NCBI GenBank assembly: GCA_951813515.1
Contig: OX638346.1
Coordinates: forward strand, 3,465,617 to 3,529,616
Reading direction: 5' to 3'
Origin: an uncultured Pseudomonadales bacterium
GTDB lineage: Bacteria; Pseudomonadota; Gammaproteobacteria; Pseudomonadales; Azotimanducaceae
Length of the DNA stretch: 64,000 nucleotides
Positions 7,195-14,685 of this stretch are shown one piece after another (the stretch's first letter is position 1; every line of letters starts with the position of its first letter). A program made the position numbers and the translations under genes. Under the pieces are notes generated by a model. It saw nothing but the letters and a program-made list of their open reading frames with translations. It did not search any database and had not been told where the DNA came from.

Positions 7195-9504
7195 ATGCGA
7201 CAGGACGACTTTAGGCGGTGGCTGGAAGAACAGCAATACAAACCAAGCAGCATTCAGACTGCCCTATCCGACGCAAAGAGGATTGAAACCTACTACGGAG
7301 ATCTCGACGACGGGTACGATGTGGACGAACTTCGGAACATGCTGGCGGCGTTTGAGTACACCAAGGCCGACGAACGGCGCAACCGCCCGAATCCTTCGAA
7401 GATTCCCATAGAAGCTCCCAGCCCGTACAGCGGTCTCCAAAGTTACAAATCCGCGGTCGTGAGGTTCTGTGCGTTCCGCAAGGCGGAGGAATCGAAAAGG
7501 CCGTCTGTTCTCCAGTGGGACAGGTATTTGGGCGCGGCAAAAGAGCTGATCGAGGATGGAACCGTTGATGACGAAGAGGGATACAAGGAACGCATCGGCA
7601 ATACCATGGCGGGGGTCCGAACGGCGCTGCTGGGGGGTGAAGAAAACTGGTCGACTCTCTTAACTGCGGCTGTTCGGGACGGCGGCAACAATCTGATCGG
7701 CTGGCGCGACAAGGCGAAGATCGTTGACTGGATCGAACAGGACTTGGCGACGGTCGAGGGCGCCCTCGCTGAGATGTGGTCAGAAGACGGCGAAAAGTCA
7801 CCCGTCGACCGCGTGAGGTCGTTCGACAGCAAGCTGCCGGAGGATGTCTTCACGGAAGGCCGTCGAACGGCACGGCTCGATCTGGCATCTTACCTCATGA
7901 TGGCGATGCCCGAGGAACGCCTACCGCCGATCAAGCTCACCGTCTTTGAACGCTCCTACTCTGGACTTGGCTATCCAGCATCGGATGCGAATGAGGATGT
8001 AGCCGGGGGATATGGACACGCACTCGGATTTCTGGATCGTGTTATTGCGGAGGCCGACAAACGGGGCATGGACAGGCCGAGATCACGGCGCGACGCGCAA
8101 TCGGTAGTTTGGTCGCTGCAGGATGCCAGGTGGAAGTCGGATTACGAACGCGACCGGGTAACGGAACCTTCAACACTCAATACGATCCTGTACGGACCGC
8201 CGGGCACGGGCAAGACGTACAGAACAGTCGAAAGGTGCGTGGCCATTTGCGACGGAGACGCGCCGAAGAACCGTGAAGAGGTGCGCCGACGCTATGAGGA
8301 GTTGGCGGCCGAGGGTCGGATCGAGTTCGTGACGTTCCACCAGTCGTATGGCTACGAGGAGTTCGTGGAAGGCATCCGGCCCGTCGAGGAAGACGGTCAG
8401 GTTGTCTATCGAGTGGAGCCCGGGATACTCAGGGAGCTCGCCGACGAGGCGCGAAACGTATGGAATTCAACGGCGCCCGTGGCTTCGGAGGCGACCGGGG
8501 TGGAACTGTTGACCGGCGATGCTGCGCTCCCACACATCGACAGCTCTGGGAGGAATATTAAGTATGCCTTGGAGGGCGCTTACGACCCCCAGCCCAAACC
8601 CGACAGCATCATTGACCACATCTACCGCACCCTGCGCGAATTCGACCAGCCGATGACGGGGGATGACATGGTCGCAAGCGTGCGCGGTTTCACTCGGCCG
8701 CGAACCGGCGAAGTAATGGACGACGGCGCCATCGCCTACACGCTGCGTTGGCTGGTAGGCAAAGGGCGGCTTCACGTAGTTGCGAACCGCGTCGGGACCC
8801 AACTGACAGTGGTCGGCACGGAATCCAACGCGACGGGTGCGAAGCCCCCGAACTTCGTGCTCGTGATCGACGAGATCAACCGTGCCAACATCTCGAAGGT
8901 AATGGGCGAACTCATCACGCTACTGGAGGAAGACAAGCGTGAGGGCTCGGAGAACGAGGTTACGGTCACGCTGCCGTATTCGAGAGAACCGTTCACGCTG
9001 CCCGCCAACCTGCACATTCTCGGCACCATGAACACTGCGGACAGGTCGATCGCACTACTGGATACGGCGCTGCGGCGCCGATTCGACTTCGAGGAGATGG
9101 CGCCGGACCCTGGTCTGCTGGAGGATGCAAGCGAGCGGACGGGCGTAGATCTGCCACGCGTTTTGACGACTATGAACAAGCGGCTCGAGTATCTGGTCGA
9201 CCGTGATCACCTCATCGGTCACGCTTGGCTGATGCGCGCGAAAGATCGTCCGGGACTAGACAACATCATGCGTCGGAAAGTCATCCCGTTAATCGCGGAG
9301 TATTTCTACGATGACTGGCAGAAAGTCCGCGCCATCTTGGGGGGCACCGACGATTTCGTAGACCGAACGGCGCTTGAGGCGCCGCCGGGCATGGACGCCG
9401 ACATGGTTGAAGGGCGGTACCGATGGTCTGTTCGGCGGGAGTTTGCCGAGGACGCGTACGAAGGGCTGCTGGGCGGGCCGGGTGGCTTTAGGGGCAACGG
9501 CTGA
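7195..9504 (+). CDS. mcrB: McrB-like AAA+ GTPase of a type IV restriction system
   Basis: 769 residues. The N-terminal 100 residues look like a SAM-like helical domain of phage-integrase type, followed by a specificity region. The motor domain has Walker A GPPGTGKT at 334-341, the McrB-typical FHQSYGYEEFVEGI, Walker B VLVIDEINRANISKV at 555, sensor I GTMNTADRS and an arginine-finger region ALRRRFDF. About 220 residues separate Walker A from Walker B, far more than in E. coli McrB, and a winged-helix-like insert lies between. The GTPase drives McrC nuclease against modified DNA. The gene is co-oriented with mcrC. Confidence 0.9.
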   Translation: MRQDDFRRWLEEQQYKPSSIQTALSDAKRIETYYGDLDDGYDVDELRNMLAAFEYTKADERRNRPNPSKIPIEAPSPYSGLQSYKSAVVRFCAFRKAEESKRPSVLQWDRYLGAAKELIEDGTVDDEEGYKERIGNTMAGVRTALLGGEENWSTLLTAAVRDGGNNLIGWRDKAKIVDWIEQDLATVEGALAEMWSEDGEKSPVDRVRSFDSKLPEDVFTEGRRTARLDLASYLMMAMPEERLPPIKLTVFERSYSGLGYPASDANEDVAGGYGHALGFLDRVIAEADKRGMDRPRSRRDAQSVVWSLQDARWKSDYERDRVTEPSTLNTILYGPPGTGKTYRTVERCVAICDGDAPKNREEVRRRYEELAAEGRIEFVTFHQSYGYEEFVEGIRPVEEDGQVVYRVEPGILRELADEARNVWNSTAPVASEATGVELLTGDAALPHIDSSGRNIKYALEGAYDPQPKPDSIIDHIYRTLREFDQPMTGDDMVASVRGFTRPRTGEVMDDGAIAYTLRWLVGKGRLHVVANRVGTQLTVVGTESNATGAKPPNFVLVIDEINRANISKVMGELITLLEEDKREGSENEVTVTLPYSREPFTLPANLHILGTMNTADRSIALLDTALRRRFDFEEMAPDPGLLEDASERTGVDLPRVLTTMNKRLEYLVDRDHLIGHAWLMRAKDRPGLDNIMRRKVIPLIAEYFYDDWQKVRAILGGTDDFVDRTALEAPPGMDADMVEGRYRWSVRREFAEDAYEGLLGGPGGFRGNG

Positions 9505-9511
9505 CCGATCC

Positions 9512-10738
9512 GTGGACGTATTCACCGTTCGCGAGTGGGAGGAGCTTCCGATTGGGGAGAAGAGCGTGTCGCCCGGCGCCGCGAGACGATTGCACTCGTT
9601 CGCTGAGCGCGAAACGCGCCGTCTCCGAGTCCCCCAACCGGTTCTCAGCATGACGGCGCGGCCCGCACTTCGTGCCGGCCAGGTCGTTGGAGTGCTTTCA
9701 GTGCCTGGGACGAGTGTCGAGATTTTGCCCAAGATAGACGGAGAGAACGGCGCGGTGCGCCAGTCCTTGACGCGCATGCTCGCGGTCGTTCTGGGCATCT
9801 CGGTGGCGGACCACGACACGTCGTCAATGGCGACCCAGCGGGAAGACGTGCTTGAAATACTCATGAAGCTCTTCGCGGAGAGGTTGCTTGGGTCCGTCAG
9901 ACGGGGTCTCCCGCACCGCTACCGCCGGTGCGAAGAGGATCTTGCCGTTCTGCGGGGGAAGCTGGATATCCCTCGCCAGCTGTTGCGGCACACCACTCGC
10001 GCTGACCGCTTGGCGTGCGCCTATGACGAACTGTCCGTGGACACGCCGATGAACCGGGTGCTGAAAGCGGCGGTCCAGCGGCTGTCGGCGGTGACTCGCA
10101 CTGCGGACAACCGCCGAAGGCTCGGAGAACTCGCGGCCCGGCTGGGTTTCGTCAGCGAAAGTACGGACCCTCTGCGGGAGCCGGTACGTCTGGACCGTAC
10201 CAACGCGGCGTTCCACCGCTTACACGCGCTCGCCCGGCTGTTCCTCCAAGGGGACTGGCAGGGCACGACGGCAGGCGGTGAGGAGGGATTCGCCCTGTTG
10301 TTCGCCATGAACGACCTTTTCGAGGCGTTCGTGGGCCGATGCATGCAGGCTGCACTGGCGCCGAGGTCTGTCCGCTTGCAACGACACGACCGGCATGCGC
10401 TCGAAGAGGGACCACGGGGCATATTCGGACTAAAGCCCGACATCGTCGTGGACGGCGACATCGTGGTCGACACGAAGTGGAAGCGGCTCGACGCCGGGAA
10501 GCCGAACCTCGGCGTGGCGCAGTCGGACGTCTACCAGATGTTGGCGTACGCGCGTGCTTACCATGCCAGACGTCTCGTGTTGCTGTACCCGTGGCACGAG
10601 GAGTTGCCCCAGCCGGGAGTGTGTCGGTACTGGCGAGTGTCAGGGTCGGTTACGACGTTCAACGTTGCAACAGTCGACATCGGCAGGCCCGATGACATGC
10701 GATCCTCGCTTCGAGGGATCGTTCCCAAAGCGGATTAA
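9512..10738 (+). CDS. mcrC: McrC-like nuclease subunit of McrBC system
   Basis: About 408 residues. The N-terminal SVPGTSVEILPKI block is typical of McrC, followed by the DUF2357-like middle and a C-terminal PD-(D/E)XK core: KPDIVVDGDIVVDTKWKRLD near residues 308-327. It cleaves DNA when McrB translocates. The start is uncertain: GTG 9512 lies just after the mcrB stop and GTG 9482 would overlap mcrB by 23 bases. A longer frame from 9374 runs inside mcrB and is unlikely. Confidence 0.9.
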   Translation: MDVFTVREWEELPIGEKSVSPGAARRLHSFAERETRRLRVPQPVLSMTARPALRAGQVVGVLSVPGTSVEILPKIDGENGAVRQSLTRMLAVVLGISVADHDTSSMATQREDVLEILMKLFAERLLGSVRRGLPHRYRRCEEDLAVLRGKLDIPRQLLRHTTRADRLACAYDELSVDTPMNRVLKAAVQRLSAVTRTADNRRRLGELAARLGFVSESTDPLREPVRLDRTNAAFHRLHALARLFLQGDWQGTTAGGEEGFALLFAMNDLFEAFVGRCMQAALAPRSVRLQRHDRHALEEGPRGIFGLKPDIVVDGDIVVDTKWKRLDAGKPNLGVAQSDVYQMLAYARAYHARRLVLLYPWHEELPQPGVCRYWRVSGSVTTFNVATVDIGRPDDMRSSLRGIVPKAD

Positions 10739-11155
10739 GGGTTTCGTGAGTCCGGCGTCGACCAGTGGACGCCTTCGTAGCTTGTGGTCGGCCCACTGCT
10801 GCATGAGTTTCCTGCGATGTTCGCAGAGGTCGCTGTGCAGGATCGGCGCGACGACCCAAGCGTCTGGGTTGACGGGGAGCAGGTATGACAGACGTCGCCC
10901 ACCTGACGGGATGGGCTGTCCGTCATGACCAGCAGATGTGGTCCAGTCCCACTAGGGACGCGCTCCCAAGGGAAGGCCGTCATCTAATTCCCGAGCCAGC
11001 AGGAGGCGTATAGCGGCATGCCGCGAAGCTGGCTACCTACGGGCTACGTCGTCAACGCAACGCTCTTATGACGCCAAACGGGGTGCTATCCTGGACGCGG
11101 CGAAGGCCAATCACTACGAACGAAATATCTACCTTTTACCAGCGGGCGTCAGACC
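10739..11155. other. Gap between mcrC and the glycosylase cassette
   Basis: No complete gene is supported here. It contains the possible integrase remnant (10741-10900) on the minus strand, then about 250 bases without recognisable coding. The last 60 bases before the glycosylase start are AT-richer (CGAAATATCTACCTTTT) and may hold its promoter. Confidence 0.4.
10741..10900 (-). pseudogene. Possible tyrosine-recombinase C-terminal remnant
   Basis: In one minus-strand frame the translation contains ILHSDLCEHRRKLMQQWADH, which resembles the extreme C-terminus of phage/island tyrosine integrases (…RSDLFERRRxLMxxWAxY). No catalytic residues or start precede it, and the frame then runs into antisense mcrC. 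If correct, an integrase once sat at this end of the defence island. Confidence 0.3.
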
Positions 11156-11875
11156 ATGGACAAAAGCGCAGTCGTAGAGCGACTCAAGGAATTCGGCGAG
11201 ACTCGTAGTGGCTCCGACTGGAGCGCCTTGGACTGCGCGACATCACGACTCGTCCGAAGGAATCCGTTCGCATTTCTACTTGCTGTGGCCTTTGATCGGG
11301 GGATGCCGTGGCAAAGAGCGTGGCGGATTCCGGTAGAGATCGATCACGCTGGCTGTCTGGACCCCGCGCGTTTGGCGTCGATGGACGAACTGGACCTGAT
11401 GAAGTTGATTGATGGCTTGGCGGTCCGTCCGAGGTACGGTTCAAGGCAAGGCGCGAAAACCTTGTCGGATGCGGCACGCCTGGTATGTCAGCGATTCGGG
11501 GGAGACGCTGGTGCCATCTGGAACGGCGCGTCTCCGGCGGAGGTGGAGAAGACGCTGCGGGAGATTTATGGGCTCGGTCGCGGCATCGCATCCATGGCGA
11601 CGCGCATCCTCCGCGACGACTTTGGCTGTTTCAAGGGACAGGAATGCCAGATAGATGTGAAGCCGGACGTTCATCTGGTACGCGTTTTCCGTCGCGTCGG
11701 ATTCGTTAAAGGCGATTCCGCGAACGAAACGATTCGGGTGGCTCGGCGGCTGAATCCGGAGTTCCCCGGCCAACTGGACTGGCCGGCGTGGCGAATCGGG
11801 CAGCAGTGGTGCCACGCTACAGAACCAGATTGTGCTGCTTGCCCGTTGATTCGGGTCTGCGCCAGACGGATCTGA
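11156..11875 (+). CDS. HhH-GPD DNA glycosylase with [4Fe-4S] motif
   Basis: 239 residues of the endonuclease III/MutY superfamily. The helix-hairpin-helix reads IYGLGRGIASMATRIL. The catalytic-Asp segment is KPDVHLVRVFRR. The C-terminus has C-x6-C-x2-C-x5-C (CHATEPDCAACPLIRVC), the classic cluster loop. The lysine that gives Nth its beta-lyase activity is not at its expected place (GLGRGIA instead of GVGRKTA), which suggests a monofunctional glycosylase. It excises a base from DNA; which base is unknown. It is first in a cassette with a DUF6884 gene and a GIY-YIG-like gene, so defence against modified DNA is plausible. Confidence 0.8.
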   Translation: MDKSAVVERLKEFGETRSGSDWSALDCATSRLVRRNPFAFLLAVAFDRGMPWQRAWRIPVEIDHAGCLDPARLASMDELDLMKLIDGLAVRPRYGSRQGAKTLSDAARLVCQRFGGDAGAIWNGASPAEVEKTLREIYGLGRGIASMATRILRDDFGCFKGQECQIDVKPDVHLVRVFRRVGFVKGDSANETIRVARRLNPEFPGQLDWPAWRIGQQWCHATEPDCAACPLIRVCARRI

Positions 11876-11966
11876 GTTTCCGCAAACGGGAACAAAAGTG
11901 GTCCAATCAGATCGGTCATTGAGCAACTGACGGCAGAGCGTGTAACCACGCGGGAGGACGCTGCCC

Positions 11967-12782
11967 ATGCCTGATGGGTTAACCCTTGCAGAGCGCATCC
12001 GACGGTATACACGTGACCAGTACGTTCGGCCTGCGCGACAGGCTCAGGAGAGAACCGTGGTCATTCGGGCTGGCGACGTGCACCGAGACTTGGGTTTGAC
12101 CGGTCGCGTTCCGGCCGTATGCAGCGCATTAGCGTCTACACTATTCGAGCGCTTGGCGGAGGTGACGCTCATAGAGCGCATCGGACCAAGGCAAAGCACG
12201 ACGACCCAGTTCCGTTACCGACTGAAACAACATACCGGAGACGTGTTCGTCCGTCGCGTTGCTGAGGCCGCTCCGCCTCCGTATCGCCCGGCAGCGCCGC
12301 AGGGCATGGCGGCTTCCCGGATTGATTCGGTTGGCACCATTACTGCGGATTCCGCTGGCGGGCGCTGCCTCTTCCTGGTGTCGTGCGTGAAAACCAAACT
12401 GTCACGGCCGGCGAGGGCGAAAGAGCTCTACATTTCGGCTTGGTTCCGCAAGGCGCGCGCCTACGTGCAACGCGAAGGCGGCGCGTGGCGCATCCTGTCG
12501 GCCAAGTACGGTCTCGTCGACCCTGAGGACGTGATCCAGCCCTACGAGAAGACACTGATCGCGATGCAGGTGGCGGAGCGACGCGCCTGGGCGAGCAACG
12601 TGCTCGAGGCACTTGAGCCCTGCCTCGCTGATGCGGACACCGTGGTTTTTTTGGCCGGGGAGCGTTATCGCGAGTTCCTTGAGCCATCGTTGAGGGCCCG
12701 GGGTGTCGGGCTCGATGTGCCAATGAGAGGGCTCAGCCAGGGACGTCAGCTCGCGTGGCTCGGTGCGCGCCTGCGTGAATAG
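11967..12782 (+). CDS. DUF6884 domain protein with N-terminal DNA-binding-like region
   Basis: 271 residues. Residues 1-105 look like a winged-helix-type region preceded by basic helices. The C-terminal domain (about 132-230) has the DUF6884 pattern LFLVSCVKTKL…LYISAWFRKARAYV…ILSAKYGLVDPEDVIQPYEKTL. The SCxKxK and SAKYGL motifs recall YaaA-like domains. The function is not established. It lies 91 bases after the glycosylase and overlaps the next gene by 20 bases. Confidence 0.7.
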   Translation: MPDGLTLAERIRRYTRDQYVRPARQAQERTVVIRAGDVHRDLGLTGRVPAVCSALASTLFERLAEVTLIERIGPRQSTTTQFRYRLKQHTGDVFVRRVAEAAPPPYRPAAPQGMAASRIDSVGTITADSAGGRCLFLVSCVKTKLSRPARAKELYISAWFRKARAYVQREGGAWRILSAKYGLVDPEDVIQPYEKTLIAMQVAERRAWASNVLEALEPCLADADTVVFLAGERYREFLEPSLRARGVGLDVPMRGLSQGRQLAWLGARLRE

Positions 12783-13470
12783 AGTCGCCGACACGATCCG
12801 TTTCTATCGGCTGCTTGAGCGGCTTGAGGCAAAGATCGGAGGGACGCGCCGTCTGGGCGAGTGCAACGGACGAATGGATTGGCCCCGACGTGGCCTGTAT
12901 TTCTTCTTTGAGGCGGGCGAAATGCGCTCGGGGTCCGGTGAAGGGCGGCGGGTCGTCCGCATAGGTACTCATGCCCTCACTGCCGGAAGCAGGAGCACAC
13001 TGTGGGGAAGGCTGTCGCAGCACCGCGGCGTGCAAGGCGGGGGCGGTAACCATAGGGGATCGATCTTTCGCCTACTCCTCGGTGTGGCGCTGGCGCGCCA
13101 GGGTGTTGCGTCCCTGCCCGTGTCCTGGGGTGTGGGGGCGGACGCTGGCACTGCGGCCAGACGGCTCAAGCTCGACCGCTCGGATGTGAGGACGACCGAA
13201 GCGGAACTGGAATTGCGCGTTAGCCAATACGTGGGCGAAATGCCGTACCTGTGGTTGGATATAGGCGACGAACCGAGCAAATCGAGTGAGCGCGGACTCA
13301 TTGAGCGCAACGCGATTGCCCTGCTAAGCAGCTCTCGGGAACTGGCGCCGGACCCGGCGTCGAACGCTTGGCTTGGACGCTTCAGTGACCGCGAGCGCGT
13401 ATGCCGTTCGGGCCTGTGGAACAACCATCATGTGGGCGAGTATTACTCGACGTCGTGGAGAGGCGAGTAG
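12763..13470 (+). CDS. GIY-YIG-like nuclease
   Basis: 235 residues from GTG 12763 (GTG 12775 is an alternative). RRGLYFFFEAGE at about 42-53 matches the GIY strand, VVRIGTHAL at about 68-76 the YIG strand, and TLWGRLSQHRG carries the conserved Arg and His. A Glu that would complete the site is less certain. GIY-YIG enzymes make single metal-dependent cuts. The start overlaps the DUF6884 gene. Together with the glycosylase this would form a base-removal plus strand-cleavage cassette. Confidence 0.6.
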   Translation: MRACVNRVADTIRFYRLLERLEAKIGGTRRLGECNGRMDWPRRGLYFFFEAGEMRSGSGEGRRVVRIGTHALTAGSRSTLWGRLSQHRGVQGGGGNHRGSIFRLLLGVALARQGVASLPVSWGVGADAGTAARRLKLDRSDVRTTEAELELRVSQYVGEMPYLWLDIGDEPSKSSERGLIERNAIALLSSSRELAPDPASNAWLGRFSDRERVCRSGLWNNHHVGEYYSTSWRGE

Positions 13471-13479
13471 TAGCGCCTA

Positions 13480-14312
13480 GGGAAGGTCTGAACAACCGCC
13501 TGTCTGGCGGGTGAAATCGAGTCTCGTCGAGATTTTATCTCTTGAATGCAAATTGCAGCATTCTCTTATTGCGTAAAGCGATCATGAACGGTCGCGCGGC
13601 GCCGCTCTCCGCCCTGCGGGGGCACTCGTCCCGCGTCAGCCGGTCGCGTAGCGGCCGGCGATCAGCAGATTCGCGAAGCCGAGCAGCAGCGCGATGCGCT
13701 CTGTGTTCTTCGCCAAGCCCCGGTAGCGCACCTTGCCGTAGCCGAAGTGCCGCTTCACGTACAGGAACGGATGCTCCACCTTCGCCCGCGTCGAAGCCTT
13801 GCGCCGCTCGCGTCCCGCCACCAGGCCGTCCGGGTGCAGCAGCCGGCGCTCGCCCGGCCTCATCGCCACGCGCCACGCGACGGCGCGGTCCCGGTGCTCT
13901 TCGCGCTTGCCCACCCCCCGATAGCCCGCGTCGCCCCACACGCGCCTTTCGCCGCCATGCAGCAGCTTGTGCGCCCGCGTCACGTCCGACACGTTCGCCG
14001 CCGTCGTCGCCAGGCTGTGCGCCAGACCCGACTCGGCGTCCACCCCGATGTGCGCCTTCATCCCGAAGTGCCACTGGTTGCCCTTCTTCGCCTGGTGCAT
14101 CTCCGGGTCCCGCGCGCGCTCCCTGTTCTTCGTCGAACTCGGCGCCTCGATGAGGCTCGCGTCCACGATCGTGCCCGTCTTCAGTCGCCGGCCCAGCGAC
14201 GCCAGGTGCGCGTTGATCTCCGCCAACAGCGCCTCGCCAAGCCCGTGCCGCTCCAGCAGGTGGCGGAAGTGCAGGATCGTCGTCGTCTCGTCCGGCAGCG
14301 GATACGAGATCT
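13480..14312 (-). mobile_element. IS5-family fragment
   Basis: The left terminus GGGAAGGTCTGAAC at 13480 is typical of IS5-group inverted repeats. The transposase gene reads leftward from an abrupt break near 14312. The other terminus and the 5' part of the transposase are missing. The fragment separates the glycosylase cassette from the methylase genes. Confidence 0.75.
13636..14312 (-). pseudogene. IS5-type transposase, 5'-truncated
   Basis: About 225 residues of a DDE transposase. It begins in mid-domain with LPDETTTILHFRHLLERHGL and keeps GTIVDASLIEAP (first Asp), WHFGMKAHIGVD, VWGDAGYRGV (second Asp) and VEHPFLYVKRHFGYGKVRYRG (Glu). The N-terminal helix-turn-helix part is deleted. A TTG-initiated frame from 14226 exists but is internal. 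Confidence 0.85.
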
Positions 14313-14323
14313 GCTATACTGTA

Positions 14324-14559
14324 TGAATGAACAGCAATCTGCAGGTGGGTGGAGTGAGCAAGTTGGTATCGCTCTTTGGAATCAAGTCCACCTGGAGGAG
14401 CAATTTCTGCTCGGAACGGCCTGCGGTGCGACCCTGACCTGGCGGAAACGAAACGAGGACCTTATCAATCGTCGCATGGTGGTAACGCTGGCTCTAAGGG
14501 GTCAGTGGCTGTGTAGACGAGCTGGGGTGCAGACGTCAGGTGGGACAACAAAGCACTAG
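14324..14559 (+). CDS. Small unknown ORF beside IS5 fragment
   Basis: A 78-codon frame from ATG 14324. A TATACT hexamer (14315-14320) lies immediately upstream, too close for a normal leader unless the mRNA is leaderless. There is no recognised family. It could be the 3' remainder of a gene broken by the IS or a chance ORF. Confidence 0.2.
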
Positions 14560-14685
14560 TCAACTGTGTTTGTCGAGTCGGTTTGAGGTTGCAGCCAACC
14601 TGTGCGAGCTCGATGGTTGTCCGCTTGCGTTGGCCCTTTCGGACCGTATAGTTGCCGACACGCGCGACGATGGCGGGTACTAAGG

